A stretch of DNA of 64,000 nt from positions 1-64,000 of the forward strand of contig NZ_JALKBD010000024.1 in the NCBI RefSeq assembly GCF_023015905.1, written 5' to 3'. Below the pieces are notes generated by a model. The model saw only the letters and a program-made list of their open reading frames with translations. It was not told the DNA's origin and made no database searches. The number at the start of each line of letters is the position of its first letter. Positions within the stretch are counted from its first letter, which is position 1. Of this stretch, positions 35,774 through 44,221 are shown piece after piece. A program made the position numbers and the translations under genes. The stretch is from Arenibacter sp. F20364. GTDB taxonomy: Bacteria > Bacteroidota > Bacteroidia > Flavobacteriales > Flavobacteriaceae.

Positions 35774-37933
35774 CTAGTACTTCATATTAGACTTGGCAAA
35801 ACTAAAAATTCGTGCATTCAGGTCTATGGTAGCGTCATAACCTTGTGGATTCTCATGACCAGAATGATAATCGATATCCATCAATATCGGAGTTTCAGCC
35901 TGATTGTATTTTTGAAGCTTGGCAATATATTTACCGCTATCCCATAAGGGGATCCTGTCATCGTTATTGCTTGGCATAATCAAGGTAGCGGGATAATTTT
36001 TTTTGGACCTCAAGTTTAAGTAAGGGTCCATTTGTACTAGCCCGAGACATTCCAAGCTATCTTTTACTGTACCATACTCTATATAACTGGTACTGCTGGA
36101 CATCGTGGAGGATTCGAGTCCAAACGGGTGCATTCTAGGCACTTCGGCAATAAAGGAAGAATATAATTCAGGACATTCATTGACAGCCATACCTGCCGTA
36201 ATACCACCAGCACTATTAGTATAAAGAGAGACCAATCCTTTTCGGGTGTACCCCTTTTCAATTAAAGATTTCGAGCAAGCGATAAGATCTTTCCATGAAT
36301 TATATTTTAAGGCTTTCATTCCTTGAATATGCCATTCTTCTCCCTTTTCCCCTCCACCGCGAACATGCGGGAAGGCAAGAATACCCCCTTGACTTACCCA
36401 ATCCAGATAAGTGGGCGAAAAGAATGGGCTCATACTTTCCCCATAAGCGCCGTATACATATATAAAAACTTCGTTATTGGAATCAAGTTTCATATCTTTT
36501 TCATAGACCAAGGAAAGAGGTACTTCTACCCCATCATGGGAAGTGACCATAATCTGTTTGGAGGCTATATTGCGGAATTCAGGAAAGTTGGCAGAATCCA
36601 AAAGTCCTTCGTTGATAAATTTTCCCTGTGGACCTATATCATATCGAACGTAATTTGAAGTCCAACCATCCATACCAATGCCAATTTTGTTGTGAGTAAC
36701 CGATTCCCCTAAAAATGAAGCATAGCCCGGTGCAAAGGGCGGTTTTAGTTGAATAGTATTTTGTAAACTGTCAATTCGAAAAATAGATATCTCAACCCCA
36801 TATTTTTCCCGAATAAAATATATGTTGTCTTTAGTAATCTCAAATTGGGTAATGGGATCTTCACGACTACCGGTAGCAAGAATTAATGGTTTATCAAATT
36901 TGGGATGTTCTATATCTACTTGACAAAGTTGATTTCCGTTTGGAGTAGCTCTACGATATATAAAATGTTGACCTCTAATTTCGCCCTGATTATAATAAAT
37001 CTTATCTATAGTCTTAAAGAACGGCTTCCACTGGGGATTTCCATTCATTACATCACTTAATTTGGCAATAAAACTATCGTAAAACACGCCTGATTTAGCA
37101 GAATATCCTATTATGTAGGAATCCCAACTAGAGCCTATCTTTACCTTGGGGAAATAATCAGAGGCAATTCCCAAGGAACTATCATCACCAAAAATAGGAG
37201 TTCGTTTTTGAGGATTATCCCCAAAAAAATGGATAGCTGAAAAAGATTTCTTTTTGTACCTGGCGTCCGACTGTTCAACAAAAGGAAAGTAAAGATATAT
37301 TATCCCTGAGTTATCAGGCAACCACTGTATTCCTCCAAAATCCGGATTAATTTGTGTTATTTGGTCCTTTAAAATTTTTTTAGTTTCCAAATCATAAAAG
37401 ATAATGGTAGAGGTAAATTCCTCCCTTGGATCCAACCCAATAGCTATCTTACTTCCGTCAAAAGAGGGCTCTAAATAGCTTATATTTTTACTCTTGATAC
37501 CATAGGTACTTGGATCAAAAAGTACAGTTTCCTGATTGGACAGTTTTTCCTTATAATATAGCAGGTCAATATCCTTAGTTTCGTCATAGCGCAAATAGAA
37601 GTAATTCCCTTTTTCATCTATACGTATATTACTGATATTACCTCTGCTCCTACCTTCTAATTCATGGAAACGCTTTTGAAACTGCCTAAAAAGTTGATTG
37701 TTTAAAAAATAAGTTTCGGCCAAAGAATCCTGTGCTTTCAACCAATTTTGGACTTTGGGGTCTTTCAAATTCGTTAAATTATGGTAACTATCCACCACTG
37801 TCATTCCAAAAAGCACATTGGATATAGGATCTTCGGCAATTTCTGGATAAGTCCAATAATCCGCTTCCTGCCTATTGTTACAGGAAGTAATAAGGCAAAA
37901 AAGACCAGAATATAATAAGATGTACCTTATCAT
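35774..37933 (-). CDS. S9 prolyl-oligopeptidase-family lipoprotein
   Basis: A 719-residue protein with a lipobox (LITSCNNRQ) near residue 18 and the family's N-terminal DSYHNLTNLKDPKVQNWLK segment, followed by a seven-bladed propeller and an alpha/beta-hydrolase domain. Ser574 lies in TNSAGG; the usual first Gly of GGSAGG is Asn. Asp in NNDDRIPLWDSG and His in DYHSGHENPQG complete the triad. It is likely anchored in the cell envelope facing the periplasm and cleaves after proline in small peptides. It is encoded 73 bp after the precursor-peptide gene and could mature, degrade or recycle the exported peptide. Confidence 0.8.
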   Translation of the reverse strand: MIRYILLYSGLFCLITSCNNRQEADYWTYPEIAEDPISNVLFGMTVVDSYHNLTNLKDPKVQNWLKAQDSLAETYFLNNQLFRQFQKRFHELEGRSRGNISNIRIDEKGNYFYLRYDETKDIDLLYYKEKLSNQETVLFDPSTYGIKSKNISYLEPSFDGSKIAIGLDPREEFTSTIIFYDLETKKILKDQITQINPDFGGIQWLPDNSGIIYLYFPFVEQSDARYKKKSFSAIHFFGDNPQKRTPIFGDDSSLGIASDYFPKVKIGSSWDSYIIGYSAKSGVFYDSFIAKLSDVMNGNPQWKPFFKTIDKIYYNQGEIRGQHFIYRRATPNGNQLCQVDIEHPKFDKPLILATGSREDPITQFEITKDNIYFIREKYGVEISIFRIDSLQNTIQLKPPFAPGYASFLGESVTHNKIGIGMDGWTSNYVRYDIGPQGKFINEGLLDSANFPEFRNIASKQIMVTSHDGVEVPLSLVYEKDMKLDSNNEVFIYVYGAYGESMSPFFSPTYLDWVSQGGILAFPHVRGGGEKGEEWHIQGMKALKYNSWKDLIACSKSLIEKGYTRKGLVSLYTNSAGGITAGMAVNECPELYSSFIAEVPRMHPFGLESSTMSSSTSYIEYGTVKDSLECLGLVQMDPYLNLRSKKNYPATLIMPSNNDDRIPLWDSGKYIAKLQKYNQAETPILMDIDYHSGHENPQGYDATIDLNARIFSFAKSNMKY

Positions 37934-38006
37934 TGTTTTTTAATTTTAAAACGTAGAAATCTAAGACCAGCCGAAGCGATCGCTGAATTTATAGTAACTT
38001 AAAGTA

Positions 38007-38132
38007 TTAGTCTCTGTGTCCCCTTTTCGGCCTTTTAATTTTATCAGTATCGATAGGTCCATCTCCACCGCCCTTAATTTTCGTCAAGTTCTTTAATGCT
38101 CTTTTTTTGAAGTCTTCCATTTTTTTTCTCAT
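38007..38132 (-). CDS. 41-residue double-glycine-leader precursor peptide
   Basis: An ATG at 38132 (plus an in-frame Met at residue 5) opens a 41-residue frame. Residues 1-22 form a basic amphipathic leader ending LKNLTKIKGG, the double-glycine signal cut by C39 peptidases. The remaining 19 residues, GDGPIDTDKIKRPKRGHRD, are a small, basic, Pro-containing core without Cys. It lies between the exporter/sensor operon and the S9 peptidase gene, which strongly supports its role as the exported substrate. No modification enzymes are nearby, so the core may be unmodified. Leader cleavage could fall one residue later because three glycines occur. Confidence 0.7.
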   Translation of the reverse strand: MRKKMEDFKKRALKNLTKIKGGGDGPIDTDKIKRPKRGHRD

Positions 38133-38218
38133 GATTTCCGGTTTTAATAGTTAATAAATTAAAGGTTTATCCCAAGATAGCCCGTGTTGTAAAAAACTAC
38201 AAATAATATATCCTACCA

Positions 38219-38231
38219 TTTATAAATGACG
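38219..38231 (-). promoter_or_regulatory. 13-bp motif upstream of the precursor-peptide gene
   Basis: TTTATAAATGACG lies 87-99 bp upstream of the precursor ATG and overlaps the last codons of the TPR-AraC gene, in the same orientation as the copies upstream of rteC (distal copy) and of the exporter operon. It may be a binding site of the TPR-AraC protein. Confidence 0.45.
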
Positions 38232-39956
38232 TCCAATTTGTCTTTGCTTAAGCTCCTTCAATACCTTGGAAGGATACACTCCGGTCTTGGAATAAAATGC
38301 TCTGGAAAAGGATTCCCCTGTTTTAAAACCAAAGGTGTCCGCTAACCCCTGATAGTTGTATTTTAACAATTCAGGCTCACTGGAAAGCCTATCAATTGCC
38401 GTTGTGATTTTTAAATCCTTCAAGTAGTTCGGGAAACTCATTTCTTTGTAATGGTTAATAACAGTGGACAAATAGGAGGTGTTCGTATCCATTTCCTGTG
38501 CCAATTGAGCCATATCCAATTCTTTGCTCAAATAGTGGTCAGACTTTTCAAAAGCCTCCAATTTCATCAAAATATCATCTCTTATTTCTTTAGGTACAGA
38601 TGTTGGATATTCCTCGACTTTGGGTGAAGGAGGTTTAGGCCGCTTAGATCCTGCCAATAATTCCTTTACTTTGGTTCTAGTCTTTTGGGCCTTAATATAT
38701 AAGTATACACCTATCAGGATTGCAAGGCCTGCCATTGACCCTAATACAAATATCCAAATGCCTTTTGCCTTAAGTTGTTCCTCTGCTTTGCTTTTTTGAC
38801 GCTTCAGATAAGGAATATCATAGGCAACAGTGGCCTGTTCTATAATTCCTTTTTGTTCCGATGTCATCAAGCTATCAAAAAATATAAGTTTTTCAATGGC
38901 ATCGATTTCACGTTTTTGATTCTCCTCCAAACTGTAATACATAACCAGCTGTTGATAAACCTCTTTAATATTGTCAAAGGGTTCCCGGGACGCGCCCACG
39001 ATGGAATCGATTTGTTGAAAATAAGTTATGGCCTGTTTATTGTTACCTGAGTATTGAGCTATCTTGGCCAAATAATAAAGTTTGATCGCCTTGCTTTTTC
39101 CTTCCAATTGAAAGACATATTTTAGAAGAGTATCCCTCGCTATTTGATAGTCCCCTTCATAATAATCCAATTGAGCGCCCACCAGAACAAAATCACGGTA
39201 TTCCATTTTGTCATTATTGGACAATGCCTTATCAATGCCGGCTTTGTAATATTGCCGTGAGGAGTCCAATTGTGAAAGCCTTAGGTGAGCCAATGCAAGA
39301 TTGTACATCAAGATCATATAGTCATTATAATACGTGTTTTCAAAATCCTTTTCCTTTTTCAGCACCTTTAATGACCTGGTGTAAATATCTGCTGCAGCAT
39401 GAGGCTGGCCATTAAGGTTGCGAATTGCAGCAATGGCCATGGAACATGTAAGTTGATCGTTAAGATTGTTTTTCTCTACCGCTAGATTATAAGCGGTAAT
39501 GTAATTCTGCAGGGAAAGTTGATAATCTCCTTTGTCATAGTAAATAATAGCCTTGAGTATGTAACCGAAAGTGGGATAGTCGAGATGGTCACTTTGAGCG
39601 GTAACCAAAATAATTGAATCGGAATAGGAAATTGCTAATTCCGGTTCTTCAATAATAGTTCGGTAATAATAACCACTGGCAAGCTCCATTACGTTGGATT
39701 CGCTTTTAGCTTTATTGATATGGACCTCGGTTAGATATCTTAGCTTTTGTAAATCACCATTTTCATAGGCTTCATCCTCCAAGTCCATAATGCTTTGATA
39801 GGTCGTATCCGATAAGTAATCCGTAGTCAATAAAAGAGTATCCTTGAGAAAGTTGGGTTCTTGAGCAAAGCAGACGCTCAATGTAGCAAACAACAAAACT
39901 AATATTGCCAAAGGGCTAAATCTATAGACTCTATATTTGATTACGGTCCTAGTCAT
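38220..39956 (-). CDS. Membrane sensor-regulator: periplasmic TPR domain, TM helix, cytoplasmic AraC HTH
   Basis: Residues 1-31 are a signal/anchor (LAILVLLFATLSVCFAQ). Residues ~55-335 consist of TPR-like helix pairs (SYSDSIILVTAQ, GDYQLSLQNYITAYNLAV, DSSRQYYKAGI). A membrane helix lies at about 398-420 (IWIFVLGSMAGLAILIGVYL). The C-terminal ~100 residues are an AraC-type double HTH (LDMAQLAQEMDTNTSYLSTV, then YQGLADTFGFKTGESFSRAF). TPRs bind peptides in several signalling families, so it may sense the exported peptide outside and act on DNA inside. It overlaps the HlyD-like gene by 1 bp (TAATG). Confidence 0.8.
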   Translation of the reverse strand: MTRTVIKYRVYRFSPLAILVLLFATLSVCFAQEPNFLKDTLLLTTDYLSDTTYQSIMDLEDEAYENGDLQKLRYLTEVHINKAKSESNVMELASGYYYRTIIEEPELAISYSDSIILVTAQSDHLDYPTFGYILKAIIYYDKGDYQLSLQNYITAYNLAVEKNNLNDQLTCSMAIAAIRNLNGQPHAAADIYTRSLKVLKKEKDFENTYYNDYMILMYNLALAHLRLSQLDSSRQYYKAGIDKALSNNDKMEYRDFVLVGAQLDYYEGDYQIARDTLLKYVFQLEGKSKAIKLYYLAKIAQYSGNNKQAITYFQQIDSIVGASREPFDNIKEVYQQLVMYYSLEENQKREIDAIEKLIFFDSLMTSEQKGIIEQATVAYDIPYLKRQKSKAEEQLKAKGIWIFVLGSMAGLAILIGVYLYIKAQKTRTKVKELLAGSKRPKPPSPKVEEYPTSVPKEIRDDILMKLEAFEKSDHYLSKELDMAQLAQEMDTNTSYLSTVINHYKEMSFPNYLKDLKITTAIDRLSSEPELLKYNYQGLADTFGFKTGESFSRAFYSKTGVYPSKVLKELKQRQIGRHL

Positions 39957-41251
39957 TATTGTGTATTTGACCAGAGATTTCTAAACTGATAAAAAATACG
40001 CTGTAGTAACGTTACCTCCTCTAAAATGATTTCGGCGCTGCCGATCATTTCCTGTTTAAATTCCAAAGTTCTACCGTATGAAGTCACTAAGTCCTTGATC
40101 TTTACATATACCACATAACCTTCATTTTCGCCCGTTCTGGGGACTTCGGAAATTGTTTTTACTTCTCCCTTAAGGGACCCCCATTCGCGATAGGGATAGT
40201 TTTCCAATTTAATGATGACACGCTGACCCGGCCTTATCTTTCCTGAGTTTAGGATGGGTACCTGGCACCTTCCTAATAACCCTTGGTTTCTTAATGGAAC
40301 CACCGTAAAAACTACCTGATTTTCCTTAACATTTTGATGTTTTCCCCAAACATCGAAAAAAGAGATCCGTCCGGCAATAGGGCTCGTTAATAAATATTGT
40401 TCCTCCCACTCGGTCAATGCAGATATGAGTTCTTCTTGCTCCAATTCTAAAATGGAACCATGCGTATTCTCGTTTTTTAGTCGAGAATTATCGAACTGCA
40501 TTTGAGTGTTCCGAATACTCGTTTCCACCATGCGTAATTGATTTAGTTCCTGTTCTAGATTCCCATATTCACGTTGGACTTTCAAATATTCCTTTTCCTT
40601 TTTTTCTAAATCACCAAGTGATATGACTCCCTTTTTTAAAAGCTCTTGATATCGATCAAAATCAATTTGGGCTATTTCAAGGTCACGTTGAAGAACAATA
40701 ATTTCTTCCTTTTTGTTTTTAATGGCAGTGGATTGTCCAAGAAGTTGTTGTTTAAGTTCAGTTTCTTTCAACGCTTCGTTGTCCAGGGATCGATAAAATA
40801 TAAGATTGCGATAGGCATTTAGAAATCTATTATAAAAAGGTCGAATCTGCCCGCTAAGCCTCAATTGGTTTGGGAATTGATATGATAAGGTCTGCGGTTT
40901 TAATACCAAAGGATATCCAGATGTCAGTTTTTGTTTTAGCATGACCATATCCTTGGCTTCCCCAGTGTTTTCCAACACTCCTAAAATGTCACCTTTGGAA
41001 ACTGTATCCCCTGGATTATAATTTACCTCGATTAATTTACCAGTCTGTTTTGCCCTTAAATGTACAGGTGGATCGGATGTGGTCAATACCACCGATGCTT
41101 TAATGCTCTCGTTAAAGGAGAAAAAAGAGGCAAACACTACAACAAGGACAAAAAAAGAAATCACCAATACTATTCCCCATTTAAGCATCCAATTGGATTC
41201 CCTACTTATATAGGCCTCTTTCTCATATATGTAAATACCCTGGTCTTCCAT
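39956..41251 (-). CDS. HlyD-type membrane-fusion protein of the peptide exporter
   Basis: A 431-residue protein with one N-terminal membrane helix (LKWGIVLVISFFVLVVVFAS), a lipoyl half (AKQTGKLIEVNYNPGDTVSK), a long coiled coil (residues ~130-260) and a C-terminal beta barrel. It connects the ABC exporter to the outer membrane. It begins 5 bp after the exporter stop codon, so translation is coupled. Confidence 0.85.
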   Translation of the reverse strand: MEDQGIYIYEKEAYISRESNWMLKWGIVLVISFFVLVVVFASFFSFNESIKASVVLTTSDPPVHLRAKQTGKLIEVNYNPGDTVSKGDILGVLENTGEAKDMVMLKQKLTSGYPLVLKPQTLSYQFPNQLRLSGQIRPFYNRFLNAYRNLIFYRSLDNEALKETELKQQLLGQSTAIKNKKEEIIVLQRDLEIAQIDFDRYQELLKKGVISLGDLEKKEKEYLKVQREYGNLEQELNQLRMVETSIRNTQMQFDNSRLKNENTHGSILELEQEELISALTEWEEQYLLTSPIAGRISFFDVWGKHQNVKENQVVFTVVPLRNQGLLGRCQVPILNSGKIRPGQRVIIKLENYPYREWGSLKGEVKTISEVPRTGENEGYVVYVKIKDLVTSYGRTLEFKQEMIGSAEIILEEVTLLQRIFYQFRNLWSNTQ

Positions 41252-41256
41252 GTGTT

Positions 41257-43443
41257 CTATAATTGATTAAGGATTAGTTGATGATAAAAACCATTTAGTT
41301 CTACCAATTCCTTATGGCTGCCCTTTTCCACAATCTTTCCCTTGTCCATGACCAATATCTGATCTGCATTGCGCACCGTGGACAACCTATGGGCAACTAA
41401 GATTACCGTTTTGTCGACATAAAAAGACTTTAGGTTTTCAGAAATGACCTTCTCATTTTTGGCATCAAGGGCACTGGTCGCCTCATCAAAAAAGAGATAG
41501 TCTGGATTTTTATAGATGGCCCTTGCAATTAGCAGGCGCTGTTTTTCACCACCACTAAGGAGATTGCCATGTTCGCCTATCAAGGTGTCCAAGCCCAAGG
41601 GAAGATTCTCCACTAATTCGCTAAGATTGGCCATGACGACCACCTCGAACAATCTGTTCCGATCCGTAGGTCGGTTTGCCCTCGATTCCGTAATATTTCG
41701 TCCCAAAGTATCATTGAACAAGGAACTATCTTGAAGAACGGCACCACAATGTTCTCTCCATTTTTTCGTGTTCATAAATCTCAGGTTATCCTTTCCTATA
41801 TTTATTTTACCCTTTACAGGTTCATATAATTTGAGCAATAATTTTAGAAGAGTTGTCTTTCCAGAACCACTAGAACCAACAATAGCCGTAATTTTCCCTT
41901 TGGGAATGGTTAGCGTAATATTGTCCAACACCTTATGTGAAGTACTTTCTCCATAAACAAAATCGAGATTTGTAATGCCAATGTGTCCTGGTTCAATGAT
42001 TTCGGTCTTGGCAATTGGCAAAGACCCATTTTTTTCAGAATGGACTTCGGACAAACGCTTTAGGGAAAGGGTTGCACGTTGTAATCCTACTATAAAATCC
42101 AAAGTATTAGAAATTGGAATGGAAAGACTGCCTACAATAAATTGTATGGCCAACATAGTTCCGAGTGTAATTTCGCCATATACCACCGCTTTTGCGGACC
42201 AAAAAATTATGAAAATGCTGGTCATTTCATTAAGAAAGGAACCTCCTTTGAGCTGGATCTGATCTAGTTTCAAGATATCTATCTTTAACCTGTACAACCT
42301 TCCTTGGACTTTCTTCCATTCCATTTTGCGCCGACGTTCGGAACCATTCAGCCTTATATCACGAATAGCTGTTATCAGTTGGATCAAAAGCGACTGTTCC
42401 GAGCGGTTCAGATTGAATAGCTTATGGTCAAGTAGAGCTTTACGTTTTAGAAACAATACGGTCCAACCCATAAAGAGCAAAGTGCCCAACATAAAAATTA
42501 CCAAAATGTCAATATTGAAGTAACCCAGTACAATTCCAAAGACCAAGATGCTGAACATATCAAACACAATGGAAAGGGAACGACCGCCCAAAAATTCGTC
42601 AATGCGATGGTGGTCATAGATTCGTTGCATAAAATCTCCCGTGGTCTTAGAATCAAAATAGGCAAAGGGCATAAGCAGCAATTTGTCCAAAAAATCGGAA
42701 ATCATGGAAATGTTGATTTGAGTGGACATATGTAGTAACAGCCAGTCTCTAATAATCTCGGAGGCCAATCGTGTCAAAAAAAGAAAAATCTGGGCGATTA
42801 CAACAAGGTGGATAAAACCAATATTTTCAAAATCAATTCCATAATCCACAAGGCTCTGTGTCAAGAATGGAAGAAGCAATTGAATTGTGGTGGCAAGTAA
42901 AAGTCCAAGGCACAATTGGCCAATATAAACCTTAAATGGCATTAAATATTTAATCAGGAAGCCTAACCCCGTGTGAGAGGTATCCTCTCCTGGGATGTTG
43001 GTAAAACTGTGGTTGGGTTCCACTAGTAAAAGAATGCCTTTTTCATTGTCCGGGGATGCCCATTTCTGAATAAATTCCTTATGACCATATTTTGCTATCC
43101 CAATTGCGGGATCTGAAACATATACATACCCCTTAGTTGCCTTGTAGACCACGAGAAAATGATTGTTCTCCCAATGTGCAATAGCTGGCAATGGAACGTC
43201 ATTCACCAATTCCTCGATATCAGATCGTATTCCTATGGCGTCGATCCCGATGGTTTCCAAAGCCTCTGAAAGTCCTGCTAGCGATGCACCTCCCCTTCTA
43301 AGGTTGGAAATTTGTCTTAGATACTCCAAATTATAATCCTTTCCGTAATGTTTGGTGATGATTTTTAGACATGCGGGACCACAATCCATTTGATCGAGCT
43401 GGCGGTAATTCGGAAAATGGCTGGTACCAAACTTCATCTGCAT
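41257..43443 (-). CDS. Peptidase-containing ABC exporter (C39 bacteriocin-type, PCAT)
   Basis: A 728-residue protein. The C39 peptidase domain (residues ~10-140) has the catalytic triad Cys21 in QLDQMDCGPAC, His95 in HWENNHFLVV and Asp111 in YVSDPAIG. A six-helix membrane domain (~170-440) and an ATPase domain follow: Walker A GSSGSGKTT at about 521, signature LSGGEKQR at about 627, Walker B LFFDEATSALD and the H-loop VAHRLSTVRNAD. It cleaves double-glycine leaders and exports the mature peptide. The matching substrate is the gene at 38007. It is first in the operon with the HlyD-like and TPR-AraC genes. Confidence 0.9.
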   Translation of the reverse strand: MQMKFGTSHFPNYRQLDQMDCGPACLKIITKHYGKDYNLEYLRQISNLRRGGASLAGLSEALETIGIDAIGIRSDIEELVNDVPLPAIAHWENNHFLVVYKATKGYVYVSDPAIGIAKYGHKEFIQKWASPDNEKGILLLVEPNHSFTNIPGEDTSHTGLGFLIKYLMPFKVYIGQLCLGLLLATTIQLLLPFLTQSLVDYGIDFENIGFIHLVVIAQIFLFLTRLASEIIRDWLLLHMSTQINISMISDFLDKLLLMPFAYFDSKTTGDFMQRIYDHHRIDEFLGGRSLSIVFDMFSILVFGIVLGYFNIDILVIFMLGTLLFMGWTVLFLKRKALLDHKLFNLNRSEQSLLIQLITAIRDIRLNGSERRRKMEWKKVQGRLYRLKIDILKLDQIQLKGGSFLNEMTSIFIIFWSAKAVVYGEITLGTMLAIQFIVGSLSIPISNTLDFIVGLQRATLSLKRLSEVHSEKNGSLPIAKTEIIEPGHIGITNLDFVYGESTSHKVLDNITLTIPKGKITAIVGSSGSGKTTLLKLLLKLYEPVKGKINIGKDNLRFMNTKKWREHCGAVLQDSSLFNDTLGRNITESRANRPTDRNRLFEVVVMANLSELVENLPLGLDTLIGEHGNLLSGGEKQRLLIARAIYKNPDYLFFDEATSALDAKNEKVISENLKSFYVDKTVILVAHRLSTVRNADQILVMDKGKIVEKGSHKELVELNGFYHQLILNQL

Positions 43444-43505
43444 TCCAATTACAATATCTCAAAATAACCCAAAAATTCAGATGAACCTTTAGACTTTGAA
43501 GATGG

Positions 43506-43518
43506 TTTATAAATGACG
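43506..43518 (-). promoter_or_regulatory. 13-bp motif upstream of the exporter operon
   Basis: An exact TTTATAAATGACG copy lies 63-75 bp upstream of the exporter ATG. Upstream of it are two ATCGTAC direct repeats (43553-43559 and 43569-43575, 16 bp apart), another possible AraC-type site. The gap 43444-44006 holds no clear gene. Confidence 0.45.
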
Positions 43519-43591
43519 ACCGATTAGTCTTGAATAACTTTTACAGATAAAAATCGTACGAACTACTTATCGTACTCAAAAACCTATGCAA

Positions 43592-43616
43592 TTCCTGCAT
43601 GGAATTCTTGCAGGAA
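43592..43616. repeat. 8-bp-arm inverted repeat upstream of the exporter operon
   Basis: TTCCTGCA (43592-43599) and TGCAGGAA (43609-43616) are perfect inverted arms around TGGAATTCT. It could be an operator; it lacks a T-tract and so is not a typical terminator. Confidence 0.35.
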
Positions 43617-44006
43617 AAGTTGATTGGGCGAACTAGCTAAATGAATTTATTCATTAAAATGTATTGTTCCAATTAGAAAAGGATACAAACTACTCAACGT
43701 ATCCAATATCTATAAATCACTAGGATAATCTTTAAAAATGACTTCACTTACATTTAACTCCCAAAAAGATACAATAAATGTAGGAATTAACACAAGTAAA
43801 TAATATTCAAAATTCAGATCGATGCTAAAAATGTAAGGGTTAATAAAATTAGACTCCATCCGTCGCGAACATGTCGGAGGTCCAAATACTCAGACTAAGT
43901 ACTACAAATGAACTCAAATGAGGTCATTTGGGTTCAAAATATATTAAAGTTTTGTTAAAAGTAAAAGTGAGCGTAAAGTGAGCGTAAAGATGTAATTTGT
44001 AAAACC

Positions 44007-44036
44007 AAAAAAGGCTCCCAATTTCTTGGAAGCCTT
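44007..44036 (-). terminator. Rho-independent terminator of tRNA-Val
   Basis: On the minus strand AAGGCTTCC and GGGAGCCTT pair (one G-T) around an 8-base loop, followed by a run of T. It lies 14 bp after the tRNA 3' end. Confidence 0.75.
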
Positions 44037-44049
44037 GTCTTTGTTACCG

Positions 44050-44124
44050 TGGGCCCTACTGGGTTCGAACCAGTGACCCCCTGCTTGTAAGGCAGGTGCT
44101 CTGAACCAGCTGAGCTAAGAGCCC
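44050..44124 (-). tRNA. tRNA-Val (anticodon TAC)
   Basis: A 75-base cloverleaf: acceptor GGGCTCT pairs with AGGGCCC, the D arm contains AGCTCAGCTGGTTCAGAGC, the anticodon stem CTGCC/GGCAG... encloses CTTACAA (TAC, valine), and the T arm has GGTTCGAACC. No CCA is encoded. It marks the start of probable core chromosome on its right. Its 3' end faces the mobile region on the left, the usual side for tRNA-targeting integrases. Confidence 0.9.
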
Positions 44125-44221
44125 TAATAAATCAGTATTTAAAATCACTTCCTAATTTTCCCAGAAGCGAGTGCAAATATAGAATAGTTTTTAATTTCCC
44201 CAAAGGAAAAAATAGAAAAAT

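Noticed and set aside
37960-38000. GCGATCGC octamer near the S9 peptidase gene
   Set aside because: A single copy of an 8-bp palindrome carries no weight by itself.
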